In this document: positions 50,762 to 59,129 of the stretch, one piece after another | Layout: the number at the start of each line of letters is the position of its first letter | Numbering within the stretch: the first letter of the stretch is position 1 | Origin: GCA-2731375 sp964631725 | GTDB taxonomy: Bacteria; Pseudomonadota; Alphaproteobacteria; GCA-2731375 | Length of the DNA stretch: 64,000 nucleotides | Assembly (NCBI GenBank): GCA_964631725.1 | Contig: CAZVYX010000002.1 | Coordinates: 1 to 64,000 of the forward strand | Reading direction: 5' to 3' | Made by a program: the position numbers and the translations under genes | Notes under the pieces: generated by a model | What the model was told of the DNA's origin: nothing | What the model saw: only the letters and a program-made list of their open reading frames with translations | The model's database searches: none

Positions 50762-51682
50762 ATGAAAATCGCTGTGATGGGAACCGGCGCCATGGGCGGC
50801 TATGTCGGCGCCCGCCTGGCCGAGGCGGGGGCGGATGTGACCTTCATTGCCCGGGGGCCGCATCTGGCAGCGATGCGCCGGGACGGCCTGAAGGTAACCA
50901 GCCCGGAAGGGGAGATCCATATCAATCCAGCCTCGGCAACCGATGATCCGGCCGAGGTAGGGCCCGTGGATTTGATCCTGCTGGGCGTCAAACTTTTCGA
51001 TGTTGAGATTGCCGTCGATCGTCTACGGCCCATGCTGGGCCCCGACACGGGCGTGATCTCGCTGCAAAACGGTATCGATACGCCGGCGGTGATTTCGCGG
51101 ATCGCCGGGCCGCAACACAACGTCCCGGGGATTGCCATGATCAACGGCGAGATCGCGGCGCCCGGCGTGATCCAGCATAATGCCATGAATGATCTGATCG
51201 TCGGTGAGCCCGATGGCAACGCCAGCCCGCGCATGACGGCATTGGAGGCGCTTGGCGGAGCCTCTGCCCTGAACTTGCGCATAAGTACGGATATCGAGTT
51301 GGAGCTTTGGCGCAAGGTTCTGGCGCTGACACCGGCGGCGGGCCTTAGTTGTCTCACCCGGCAGCCCTTGGGCCGGGTCCGCGAAACCCAGGAGTGTTGG
51401 GATTTGCTACAGGAGGCGATGGCGGAGGTCGTTGCCGTGGCCCAGGCCGAAGGGGTGGGCTTGGGCGAGACAGATATCGAAAATGTATCGGCAAGTGTGC
51501 GGGAATTCATGCCGCCGACCTGGCGCGGCTCCCTGGTCACCGATTTGGAGGCCGGCCGGCGGCTGGAGGTCGAATGGCTGCATGGCGCGATCTGCCGCCT
51601 CGGCAAGAAGCACGGCATCGACACGCCGTTCCATCGCGTGGTCCTCGGTGCGCTGATGCCTTCGGCTGGTGGTAACGCCTAG
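50762..51682 (+). CDS. 2-Dehydropantoate 2-reductase family protein
   Basis: A 306-aa ApbA/PanE-type ketopantoate reductase. The NADP-binding Rossmann motif is GTGAMGGYVGARLAEAG (7-23), FIARGPHLAAMRRDGL follows, and the C-terminal domain contains ELWRKVLALTPAAGLSCLTR and the lysine candidate. It may be genuine PanE (pantothenate) or a related 2-oxo acid reductase; gene context is neutral. Start at 50762 behind GGGGGAGGGG. Its TAG stop is the first triplet of a double-hairpin repeat. Confidence 0.85.
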   Translation: MKIAVMGTGAMGGYVGARLAEAGADVTFIARGPHLAAMRRDGLKVTSPEGEIHINPASATDDPAEVGPVDLILLGVKLFDVEIAVDRLRPMLGPDTGVISLQNGIDTPAVISRIAGPQHNVPGIAMINGEIAAPGVIQHNAMNDLIVGEPDGNASPRMTALEALGGASALNLRISTDIELELWRKVLALTPAAGLSCLTRQPLGRVRETQECWDLLQEAMAEVVAVAQAEGVGLGETDIENVSASVREFMPPTWRGSLVTDLEAGRRLEVEWLHGAICRLGKKHGIDTPFHRVVLGALMPSAGGNA

Positions 51683-51783
51683 AGCAATTTTCAATCAATT
51701 GGATTCGCCTTGGCGATCCATGGGATTGGTTCAATTGCTCTTTTCTTAAGAGTCCGAGCATGTTTAGAAGAAACATGCTCTAG
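51680..51783. repeat. Composite double-hairpin repeat, copy B
   Basis: Ends TAGAGCA...TGCTCTAG. First hairpin AGAGCAATT (51681) with AATTGCTCT; second hairpin GAGCATGTTT with AAACATGCTC. Almost identical in sequence and length to copy A. It fits exactly between two converging genes: its left TAG is the stop of the PanE-like gene and its right CTA is the stop of the SDR gene. Confidence 0.9.
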
Positions 51784-52625
51784 GAGATATTGGCGGCGAT
51801 CTCCTCGCTGATCCGCCACAGCCTTTCCTGCGCCAACTCGTCCATGCTTTTGGGTGACGACGCGACGGCGCGGCATTTATTGAAATACGCACCGGAGGTT
51901 TCAGCCAGTTCGGGGGCGGTGGCGACGTGGACGGAGGTCTTTGCCCCGGCCTCCACCGATATCGCCAGCAAAGCCTGGCCCAGACGCATGATCATGCCCG
52001 GTAGGCCAGGGTTGTTATGGCCGAATTTGCTGCGTACGAAACCGGGATGCAGGCTGTTGGCGGTCATCGACGTGCCTTCCAGGCGACGGGCCAGGGCGTT
52101 GGTGAACATGACATTCATCAGCTTCGAATGGCAGTAGGCGGGCCAGCCGGCATAGTTTGCTCTGCCCTGAAGGTCGTCGAAATTGACGCTGCCCTGGCGG
52201 TGGACGCGGGAGGCGACATTGATAATGCGGCCCTGTTTGGCCCGGCTCAGGTTCGGCAGCAGCAGGTCGGTCAAGACGAAATTGGCCATGTGGTTGAGGG
52301 CAAAGGTATATTCCAGACCCTCGGCGGTTTCCGCGCGCTGACGGTAGAAGCCGCCGGCATTGTTCAACAGCACATCGATATGGCCATGGCTGTCCGAGAG
52401 CCGTTGGGCCAGAGCGCGGACCTCGCGCAACAGGGATAGATCCGCTACCTCGAAGGATATTTCAGGGTTGTTGGTGGCATCGCGCAGTGCCAAGGTGGCG
52501 TCGGCGCATTTTGGGTCATTGCGGCCGACGATGATGACCTTGGCCCCCATCAGCGCCAGTTGCCGGGCGCAGACATAGCCAATGCCGTCACTGGCGCCTG
52601 TGACCACTGCGACCGAGCCCTGCAT
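51780..52625 (-). CDS. Short-chain dehydrogenase/reductase
   Basis: A 281-aa Rossmann oxidoreductase of the retinol dehydrogenase-like SDR branch. TGASDGIG cofactor motif (about 9-16), NNAGG (about 85-89), the active-site YCHSK (Y-x3-K) and NVASR (serine one position off the canonical block). NAD(P) specificity is not clear. Start most likely at MQGSVAVVTGAS (52625); ATG at 52643 or 52646 is possible. The stop is supplied by a double-hairpin repeat. Divergent from the tandem LLM gene across an operator-bearing gap. Confidence 0.87.
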   Translation of the reverse strand: MQGSVAVVTGASDGIGYVCARQLALMGAKVIIVGRNDPKCADATLALRDATNNPEISFEVADLSLLREVRALAQRLSDSHGHIDVLLNNAGGFYRQRAETAEGLEYTFALNHMANFVLTDLLLPNLSRAKQGRIINVASRVHRQGSVNFDDLQGRANYAGWPAYCHSKLMNVMFTNALARRLEGTSMTANSLHPGFVRSKFGHNNPGLPGMIMRLGQALLAISVEAGAKTSVHVATAPELAETSGAYFNKCRAVASSPKSMDELAQERLWRISEEIAANIS

Positions 52626-52744
52626 GGACAATATTCCAATCATCATCCGACCAATATCCCATTCAATCATGATCATTGGTGAAAAGGAAATGTCCCCGCC
52701 CAGCCCTGATCACGGATATTGACCGCGGCGGCAATTCGGGCAAT

Positions 52745-52764
52745 AATCTAACAAGCGTTAGATT
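52745..52764. promoter_or_regulatory. Candidate operator upstream of LLM copy 1
   Basis: AATCTAAC-AAGC-GTTAGATT, a perfect 8-bp inverted repeat with a 4-base centre, 34 bases before the start codon. The size and symmetry suit a TetR-type dimer. A matching but imperfect site precedes the second LLM gene. Confidence 0.6.
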
Positions 52765-52798
52765 TTATTATGACAAAAATGAACGGAGGAAACAGCAG

Positions 52799-53869
52799 AT
52801 GAAATTCGGCATGATGTACTTATTCAGTGAGTACGGCGAAATTCCCCAGGCGCAGGTCTTTAAGGAGTTCCTGGAAGAGGTGGAACTGGCCGAGGAACTG
52901 GGCTTCGATTCCATCTGGTTGCCGGAGCATCATTTCTCCGTTTACGGCATGTTGGGGGATACCCTGACCATGGCCGCCGCGATCGCCCAGCGTACCAAGA
53001 AAATCAAGATCGGCACGGCGGTGGTGCTGCTGCCATTGCAGCATCCGGTACGGGTCGCCGAACAGGCCGCGCTTGTCGACTGCCTGAGCGAGGGCCGCTT
53101 GCTGCTCGGCGTTGGCCGGGCTTACCAGCCGGGCGAATTCGCCGGCTTTGGCGAGAACCCGGACGTTTCCCGCGAGATGTTCTTTGAGTCCATGGACATT
53201 CTGCTGAAATGCTTCTCCGGCGCGCGCTTTTCCCACGAGGGCGACTTCTGGCAGGTCAAGGATGTGCAGCTCTATCCCGCGCCGGTACAGGATCCCCATC
53301 CGCCGATCTATATGGCCGCCGTCTCGCCGCCGTCATATAAACTGGCGGCCGAGCATGGCCTTTCGATCCTGCGGGCGCCGCGTTTCACATCGTTGGAACT
53401 GGTGCAGGAGCAATTCGGTGAATACAGCAAATACATGAAAGAGGCGGGCCGCGATCCCATGGCCATCGATCAGCCCATGCTGATGCAGACGTTCGTTGCC
53501 GAAAGCGGTGCTGATGCCAAGAAAATCGCTGAAAAGCATGCCATGTGGTACCACGACCTGTTCCAGGTCGTGCTGCCCGGCGCGCCCGGCAAGGAGATCC
53601 ACAAAGGCTACGAGATCTATGACACCGTGCGCAAAGCCCATGCCAAGGTCACTTACGACGATCTGGCGGAGTGGGGCAGTGCTTTCGGCGATCCGGAGCA
53701 TGTCGCCGACCGTATCGTGACCTACGCCAAGGAAGCCAACGTCAACCACTGGATGGCGGAAATGAAGTTTGGCGGCATGAACCACGAGGACACCATGCGC
53801 TCCATGAAGCTGTTCGCCAGCGAAGTCATGCCGCGGGTGAAGGAAAAACTGGGCGAGGACGCCGCCTAG
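52799..53869 (+). CDS. LLM-class flavin oxidoreductase (tandem copy 1)
   Basis: A 356-aa luciferase-like monooxygenase. Conserved: GFDSIWLPEHHFSVYG (39-54), KIGTAVVLLPLQHPVRVAEQAALVD, LSEGRLLLGVGRAYQPGEFAGFG and DPHPPIYMAAVSPPSYKLAAEHG. These are signatures of alkanal/alkane or related FMN-dependent monooxygenases. GGAGG nine bases before the ATG at 52799. A palindrome 34 bases upstream may be its operator. Followed by a terminator and a near-copy. Confidence 0.9.
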   Translation: MKFGMMYLFSEYGEIPQAQVFKEFLEEVELAEELGFDSIWLPEHHFSVYGMLGDTLTMAAAIAQRTKKIKIGTAVVLLPLQHPVRVAEQAALVDCLSEGRLLLGVGRAYQPGEFAGFGENPDVSREMFFESMDILLKCFSGARFSHEGDFWQVKDVQLYPAPVQDPHPPIYMAAVSPPSYKLAAEHGLSILRAPRFTSLELVQEQFGEYSKYMKEAGRDPMAIDQPMLMQTFVAESGADAKKIAEKHAMWYHDLFQVVLPGAPGKEIHKGYEIYDTVRKAHAKVTYDDLAEWGSAFGDPEHVADRIVTYAKEANVNHWMAEMKFGGMNHEDTMRSMKLFASEVMPRVKEKLGEDAA

Positions 53870-53889
53870 GGCCACGACCTGGAAAAATC

Positions 53890-53931
53890 GAAGGGGCCTG
53901 CCGGATTAGCTTCCGGTGGGCCCTTCTTTTT
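53890..53931 (+). terminator. Rho-independent terminator
   Basis: GAAGGGGCC-TGCCGG/CCGGTG-GGCCCTTC hairpin with TTTTT after it, between the two LLM genes, so each copy is probably separately transcribed. Confidence 0.85.
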
Positions 53932-53936
53932 GCCAT

Positions 53937-53956
53937 AATCTAACAACTGTTGGAAT
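53937..53956. promoter_or_regulatory. Candidate operator upstream of LLM copy 2
   Basis: AATCTAAC-AACT-GTTGGAAT: left half identical to the operator of copy 1, right half with mismatches. It lies 36 bases before the start codon, the same relative place. Confidence 0.55.
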
Positions 53957-53991
53957 TTTAATAATCAAAAAGCGTGAATCGGAGGAAAACC

Positions 53992-55065
53992 ATGAAGTTC
54001 GGCATGATGTATTTGTTCAGCGAGTACGGTGACATTCCCCAGGCCCAGGTCTTCAAGGAGTTTTTGGAGGAAGTGGAACTGGCCGAGGAATTGGGTTTCG
54101 ATTCCATCTGGCTGCCGGAACATCATTTCACTGTGTACGGCATGTTGGGGGATACCCTGACCATGGCCGCCGCCATTGCCCAGCGCACCAAGCGGATCAA
54201 GATCGGCACGGCGGTGGTGCTGTTGCCGCTGCAGCACCCGGTGCGTGTCGCCGAACAGGCCGCCTTGGTTGACTGTCTGAGCGAGGGGCGTCTGCTCCTT
54301 GGCGTCGGCCGGGCCTATCAGCCGGGCGAATTTGCCGGCTTTGGCGAGAACCCCGATAACTCCCGCGCCATGTTCTTCGAGTCCATGGACATCCTGATGA
54401 AATGCTTTTCCGGTGAACGCTTCTCCCACAAGGGCGATTTCTGGCAGGTCGAGGATGTGCAGCTTTATCCCGCGCCGGTGCAGGATCCCCATCCGCCGAT
54501 CTATATGGCCGCCGTCTCGCCGCCGTCCTATAAGCTGGCGGCGGAGCATGGCCTTTCCATTCTGCGGGGGCCGCGCTTTACCTCGATGGATCTGGTGAAG
54601 TCGCAGTTCGCCGAGTACAGCAAGTATATGAAAGAGGCGGGGCGCGATCCCATGGCCATCGATCAGCCCTTGTTGATGCAGACCTTCGTCGCCGAGACCG
54701 ATGGCGTCGCCAAGGACATCGCCGAAAAGCACGCCATGTGGTACCACGAGCTGCTGCAGTCGGTGCTGCCCGGCGCACCCGGCAAGAAGATCCACAAAGG
54801 CTATGAGATCTATGACACGGTGCGCGAGAAGCATGCCAAGGTCACCTACGACCAACTGGCGGACTGGGGTAGCGCCTTTGGCACGCCGGAGCATGTGGCG
54901 GAGCGCATCATCACCTACGCCGAGGAAGCCCACACCAACCACTGGATGGCGGAAATGAAGTTCGGCGGCATGAACCACGAAGATACCATGCGCTCCATGC
55001 GCCTGTTCGCCGAGGAAGTGATGCCACGGGTGAACGACGCGCTGGGTAAGGACGCCGCCGCCTAG
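53992..55065 (+). CDS. LLM-class flavin oxidoreductase (tandem copy 2)
   Basis: A 357-aa protein, nearly the same as copy 1 over its whole length (MKFGMMYLFSEYG start, PEHHF, QHPVRVAEQA, IYMAAVSPPSYK, HWMAEMKFGGMNHEDTMRSM). Differences cluster in the C-terminal third. GGAGGAAAACC precedes the ATG. It has its own palindrome and own terminator, so the duplication included the regulatory region. Confidence 0.9.
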   Translation: MKFGMMYLFSEYGDIPQAQVFKEFLEEVELAEELGFDSIWLPEHHFTVYGMLGDTLTMAAAIAQRTKRIKIGTAVVLLPLQHPVRVAEQAALVDCLSEGRLLLGVGRAYQPGEFAGFGENPDNSRAMFFESMDILMKCFSGERFSHKGDFWQVEDVQLYPAPVQDPHPPIYMAAVSPPSYKLAAEHGLSILRGPRFTSMDLVKSQFAEYSKYMKEAGRDPMAIDQPLLMQTFVAETDGVAKDIAEKHAMWYHELLQSVLPGAPGKKIHKGYEIYDTVREKHAKVTYDQLADWGSAFGTPEHVAERIITYAEEAHTNHWMAEMKFGGMNHEDTMRSMRLFAEEVMPRVNDALGKDAAA

Positions 55066-55111
55066 GGCACCATTGCCCATATGGATTGGCACGGGCCATC
55101 CATCGAAGTGC

Positions 55112-55146
55112 AAACCACCGCTGACAAGGCGGTGGTTTCGCTTTAT
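55112..55146 (+). terminator. Rho-independent terminator
   Basis: AAACCACCGC pairs with GCGGTGGTTT around TGACAAG, followed by CGCTTTATT. Ends the LLM copy 2 transcript. Confidence 0.85.
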
Positions 55147-55182
55147 TGGTGGTCAGTAATTCAGTTGGGTGGAGAAGAAGAT

Positions 55183-55980
55183 ATGGACTACGAAAACATT
55201 CTGTTTGAGAAGACCGGCGCCGATGGCGCGGTTGGCCTGATAACCCTGAACCGGCCGGAGAAGCTGAACGCCTGGACCCATGACATGCGCGATGAGTTCC
55301 TGCATGCCATGGACGAGGTGAACAATGATCCCGCCATGGGCGCCATGGTGGTGACCGGCGCGGGCAGAGGCTTCTGCGCCGGCGCCGATATTGGTGCCAT
55401 GTTCAAAAAGCAACTTGATGATGACGGGCCGCGCCGTCCTTCCACCGCCGCCAACTGGGTCAAGGCGGTGCGCGCCGCCAAACCCATGATCGCCGCTGTC
55501 AACGGCGCCTGCATTGGTGTCGGCCTGACCCAGATTCTGCCCTGCGACTACATCATGGCCTCGGACAAGGCCAAGTTCGCCTGCGCTTTCGTTAAGATGG
55601 GCGTGGTGACGGAACTGGCCTCGTCCCACTTCCTGGTCCAGCGCATGGGCTGGGGCAATGCTTCCGAGGCCGCCTTGACCGGGCGCACCATGTCCGGCGA
55701 GGAGGCCGTGCGGCAGGGTCTGGCAGACCGTCTGGTCGCCCATGACGATCTGCTGGATGAAGCCGTGGCCCTGGCCGATATGATTGCCCAGAACCCCAGC
55801 CGGCAACTACGCATGGTCAAGGAATTGCTGACCCAGAACGGCAGCGAGGACGATCTGGACAAGGTTCTGGCGCGGGAGACCAAGGCGCTGGAAGTGGCCT
55901 ACGACACGCCCGAGCATAAGGAAGCGGTGAATGCTTTCCTGGAAAAGCGCAAACCTGATTTTCGCAAAGTAGCGGAGTAG
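55183..55980 (+). CDS. Enoyl-CoA hydratase/isomerase family protein
   Basis: A 265-aa crotonase. NRPEKLNAW (about 22-30), the oxyanion-hole GRGFCAGADIGAMF (about 63-76) and NGACIGVGLTQIL are present. The glutamate equivalent to the second catalytic residue is kept (ASEAALTG), the first is replaced by valine. Start at MDYENILFEK with GGAGAAGAAGAT upstream. Three bases separate it from a GST gene, and an amidase and isochorismatase follow, forming a four-gene unit. Confidence 0.87.
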   Translation: MDYENILFEKTGADGAVGLITLNRPEKLNAWTHDMRDEFLHAMDEVNNDPAMGAMVVTGAGRGFCAGADIGAMFKKQLDDDGPRRPSTAANWVKAVRAAKPMIAAVNGACIGVGLTQILPCDYIMASDKAKFACAFVKMGVVTELASSHFLVQRMGWGNASEAALTGRTMSGEEAVRQGLADRLVAHDDLLDEAVALADMIAQNPSRQLRMVKELLTQNGSEDDLDKVLARETKALEVAYDTPEHKEAVNAFLEKRKPDFRKVAE

Positions 55981-55983
55981 ACC

Positions 55984-56595
55984 ATGAACAAGCTGATCAT
56001 CCACGGCGCCTTCAACACGCGGACCAGCCGGGTCATTTGGATGGCCCTGGAACTGGGCCTGGATTTTGAACACAACAATTTTCACTACAATACCGGCGGC
56101 ACGCAAACGCCGGAGTTCCTGGCCATCAATCCCAACGGCACCTTGCCCGCGATCCAGGATGGCGATCTGTGCCTGTTTGAATCCCTGGCCATCAACCTCT
56201 ACCTGGCCAACAAGCACGGCGGCGACCTGGGCCCCAAGGACGCCGCCGAATTAGGCTTGGCCACGCAATGGAGCTTGTGGGCCGCGACCGAGGTGGAAAC
56301 AGCGGCCCTGGACGCCTTGAAGCACCGCCTGCTGCTGCCCGAGGACGAGCGCGACGAAGCGGTGGTCGCGGCGGCGGCCGAAAAACTGGCCAAGCCCCTG
56401 GCGGTGCTGGACGGTGCCCTGGCGGACCGGGAGTTTCTGATGGGCGGCCGCTTTACCGTTGCCGATCTGAATACGGCGGCCGTGGCCGGCTGGGCCAGGT
56501 TCGCGCGACTGGATCTATCCGCCTGGCCGAATTTGACGGCCTGGCTGGATCGCTGCCTGGGCCGGCCGCTGTTCAAGAAGGCTCGCGGCGGCTAG
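55984..56595 (+). CDS. Glutathione S-transferase
   Basis: A 203-aa GST. INPNGTLPAIQDGD (about 48-61) with ESLAINLYLA gives the glutathione site of the N-terminal domain, and FLMGGRFTVADLNTAAV (about 152-168) the conserved N-capping motif of the helical domain. Start 3 bases after the crotonase stop; two bases separate its stop and the amidase ATG. Context implies detoxification or a glutathione-dependent step in the pathway encoded here. Confidence 0.9.
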   Translation: MNKLIIHGAFNTRTSRVIWMALELGLDFEHNNFHYNTGGTQTPEFLAINPNGTLPAIQDGDLCLFESLAINLYLANKHGGDLGPKDAAELGLATQWSLWAATEVETAALDALKHRLLLPEDERDEAVVAAAAEKLAKPLAVLDGALADREFLMGGRFTVADLNTAAVAGWARFARLDLSAWPNLTAWLDRCLGRPLFKKARGG

Positions 56596-56597
56596 TC

Positions 56598-58025
56598 ATG
56601 ACAGACATCGTGCGGCTGTCCGCCATTGACCTGGCCGCCGAGATCCGGGCCGGGCGGGTTACGCCGATGGAAGTCCTGGACGCCACCCTGGCCCATATCG
56701 AAAAGACCAATCCGCCCCTGAATGCCTTCATCACCGTCAGCGAGGAGCGGGCGCGGGAGGAAGCGGCGGCGGTGGAAGCGTTGCTGGCGTCGGGAGCTGA
56801 CGACCTGCCGCCCCTGTTGGGCGTGCCCTATACGGTGAAGGATTTGGTGGATACCGCCGGCGTGCGCACCACCTATGCCTCGGCCATTCTGGAACACAAC
56901 ATCCCCGAGCGGGATTCCATCGTCGTGGCGCGGATGAAGGACGCCGGGGCGGTCATGGTCGGCAAGGTTTCGACGCCCGAGTTCGGGCACAAGCCGATGA
57001 ATGAATCGCCCCTGTTCGGCCGGACCCTGAACCCTTGGAACCTGAGCCGCACCAGCGGCGGATCTTCCGGCGGCTCGGCGGCGGCGCTGGCTTCCGCCAT
57101 GGCGCCGCTCTCGATCGGCACCGATGCGGGCGGCTCGATCCGCATTCCGGCGGCCTGCTGCGGTGTTGTGGGCATGAAAGGCACCCTGGGCCTGGTGCCC
57201 CACGACACGGCGCCCGATGGGTTTGGCAACTTTTCCAACCAGGGGCCCATGGCGCGAACGGTGATGGATACCGCCATGATGCTGTCCGTGATGGCCGGGC
57301 CACACCCCAACGACCCCCACTCCCATGGTCTGCCCATCGACGACTATGTGGCCGCCGCCCGGGGAGGGGGCGATCTGTCGGGGATCAAGATCGGCTGGAT
57401 CACCCATATGGGTAACGAGTTGATCGATGCGGAGGTACTGGAGGCTTGCAGCCAGCGCCGGGATAGCCTGGCAGCGGCGGGGGCCGAGATAATTCCGTTC
57501 GATGAACCGTTTGAAAACACCGAACCCTATTGGCTGGTCATCACACAATCCCTGTGGGTGGCGCGGTTCGAGGATAAGCTGGCTGAGTTCGGCGACCGCA
57601 TGACGCCAACGTTGCTGCGCGGGATCGCGGAGGGCAAGACCTATTCGGCGGTCGATCTGCAACGGGCGATTACCTTTCGCACCCAGTTGTTCCGGCGCAT
57701 CCAGTCCTGGTTCGAACGGGTCGATTATCTCATGATGCCGAGCCTCAGCCGTACCGCCATCGATGCCGATCACGACTTCTATGAACCCATGACCATCGGC
57801 AATCAGGTCGCCGGCGGCATCCGGCAAACCTGGTATCCCTACACCCATCCCTTCAATATGACCGGGCATCCGGCCATAACGGTGCCCTGCGGCATCATGG
57901 CGGATGGCTTGCCGGCGGGGCTGCAGATTGTCGGCCCCATGATGGCCGATGCCGGCATTATTCGTCTGGCGGCAATGGTCGAACGGGCCCATCCCTGGGC
58001 TCACCTTTGGCCCGATGTTGACTAG
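56598..58025 (+). CDS. Amidase signature family enzyme
   Basis: A 475-aa serine amidase. The Ser-cisSer-Lys triad is visible: K81 (PYTVKDLVD), the cis-serine S156 and the nucleophile S180 in GGSSGGS (153-160 region) and GTDAGGSIR. Substrate unknown; could be an amide or GatA-type relative, but no gatB/C are near. The ATG at 56598 immediately follows the GST stop. It may release an acid that the other genes of this unit process. Confidence 0.9.
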   Translation: MTDIVRLSAIDLAAEIRAGRVTPMEVLDATLAHIEKTNPPLNAFITVSEERAREEAAAVEALLASGADDLPPLLGVPYTVKDLVDTAGVRTTYASAILEHNIPERDSIVVARMKDAGAVMVGKVSTPEFGHKPMNESPLFGRTLNPWNLSRTSGGSSGGSAAALASAMAPLSIGTDAGGSIRIPAACCGVVGMKGTLGLVPHDTAPDGFGNFSNQGPMARTVMDTAMMLSVMAGPHPNDPHSHGLPIDDYVAAARGGGDLSGIKIGWITHMGNELIDAEVLEACSQRRDSLAAAGAEIIPFDEPFENTEPYWLVITQSLWVARFEDKLAEFGDRMTPTLLRGIAEGKTYSAVDLQRAITFRTQLFRRIQSWFERVDYLMMPSLSRTAIDADHDFYEPMTIGNQVAGGIRQTWYPYTHPFNMTGHPAITVPCGIMADGLPAGLQIVGPMMADAGIIRLAAMVERAHPWAHLWPDVD

Positions 58026-58041
58026 GAACGGTGCCTAGAAG

Positions 58042-58581
58042 ATGTCAGCCAGCGCCCTGATCATCATCGACATGCAGGTGGGCTCCTTCACCGATGAAAC
58101 GCCGCGCCATGATGCCGACGGCCTAGTCGCGCGCCTGAATTCTCTGGCTGAACGGGTGCGGCAGAGCGGGGCCCTGGTGATCTTCATTCGCCATGACGGC
58201 CCGGTCGGCGACCCCCATCATCCCAGCCAGCCGGGCTGGCATATCCTGCCTGACCTGAACGTTCTTCCAGGCGACGAGATCGTCGCCAAGACCGCATGCG
58301 ACGCCTTCCTGGACACCCCTCTGGAAGATGTTTTGCGGGCACATGACGTCAACCGGCTGATCGTCACCGGCTGCGCGACGGATTTCTGCGTCGACACCAC
58401 GGTCCGCAGCGCCCTGGGCCGGGGTTACCAAACGATTGCGCCCGGCGATGGCCATACGACTGCGGACCGGCCGTATTTGAGCGCGCGGCGGATCATCGAA
58501 CATCACAATGCCGTCTGGGCCGATTTCATCGCGCCCGGTGGTCCGGCCCAGATTTGCCGCTGTGACGAGGTCGCCTTTTAG
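58042..58581 (+). CDS. Isochorismatase-like cysteine hydrolase
   Basis: A 179-aa cysteine hydrolase with full triad D10 (IIIDMQ), K83 (VAKTACDAF) and C116 (GCATDFCVDTT). The family contains nicotinamidases, N-carbamoylsarcosine amidase and biuret hydrolases. Amidase next door suggests joint amide breakdown. It begins 16 bases after the amidase stop. Confidence 0.88.
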   Translation: MSASALIIIDMQVGSFTDETPRHDADGLVARLNSLAERVRQSGALVIFIRHDGPVGDPHHPSQPGWHILPDLNVLPGDEIVAKTACDAFLDTPLEDVLRAHDVNRLIVTGCATDFCVDTTVRSALGRGYQTIAPGDGHTTADRPYLSARRIIEHHNAVWADFIAPGGPAQICRCDEVAF

Positions 58582-58628
58582 GCCGCTTAACGCTTTGTTC
58601 AAGTTCCAATGATAATTCCATGGTTCTT

Positions 58629-58660
58629 AATGCAACCTCCGTTAGTGAGGTTGATGCATT
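58629..58660. promoter_or_regulatory. Imperfect inverted repeat upstream of the hemoglobin gene
   Basis: AATGCAACCTC (58629-58639) and GAGGTTGATGCATT (58647-58660), 19 bases before the start codon. GATGCATT resembles an NsrR half-site but no second half is seen, so the regulator is unassigned. Confidence 0.35.
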
Positions 58661-58679
58661 CGTATGGGGGTAGACAAAC

Positions 58680-59102
58680 ATGGCGGAAACATTATTCGAT
58701 CAACTTGGCGGCATGCCGGGCATCGAAAAAGTCCACGCGATCTTTTACGACAAGTTGTTGAGCCATCCCTGGCTCAAGGAGTTCTTCAAGGGCGTGCCCC
58801 GCGGTCATTTGGAATCGCAGCAGACGGAATTCATGGCCGGCATCTTCGGCGGCCCGAAAATTTATGGCGGCAGGCCGCCGCAAACCGCGCATATTCACAT
58901 GTATATCACCGAGGAAGTCTTCTTCACCCGGCATATCCTGCTTGAGGAAGCCTTGGAAGAGGCCAACGTTTCAGCGGATTTGCGGGACCGTTGGCTGGAC
59001 TACGACATGGGCATGAAACCGGCCCTGGTGAAGCATTCCATCTCCGAATGCGAGGGACGCTACAAGAACGAACCCATCATCGTGGTCGAGAAACCCCAAT
59101 AG
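58680..59102 (+). CDS. Truncated hemoglobin, group 1-like
   Basis: A 140-aa 2-on-2 globin. LFDQLGGMPGIEKVHAIFYDKLL at the start and IYGGRPPQTAHIHMYITEEVFFTRHILLEEAL carry the fold; H71 (TAHIHMY) is the best proximal histidine. Binds O2 or NO, typically for NO detoxification or oxygen sensing. The upstream inverted repeat and isolated position suggest it is separately regulated. Confidence 0.87.
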   Translation: MAETLFDQLGGMPGIEKVHAIFYDKLLSHPWLKEFFKGVPRGHLESQQTEFMAGIFGGPKIYGGRPPQTAHIHMYITEEVFFTRHILLEEALEEANVSADLRDRWLDYDMGMKPALVKHSISECEGRYKNEPIIVVEKPQ

Positions 59103-59129
59103 CTTGAAGCCGCGCGCCGGCGCTTCGCC

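Noticed and set aside
47788..51783. The TAGAGCA repeats as insertion sequences or MITEs with transposase
   Set aside because: No transposase and no target-site duplication visible; better described as intergenic palindromic elements.
53965..55113. Long reverse open frame opposite LLM copy 2
   Set aside because: Histidine-rich mirror of the LLM coding sequence; the same mirror appears opposite copy 1, showing it derives from the sense strand.
56598..58025. Amidase as GatA of the amidotransferase GatCAB
   Set aside because: No gatB or gatC nearby and operon context is catabolic; GatA-specific features cannot be shown.
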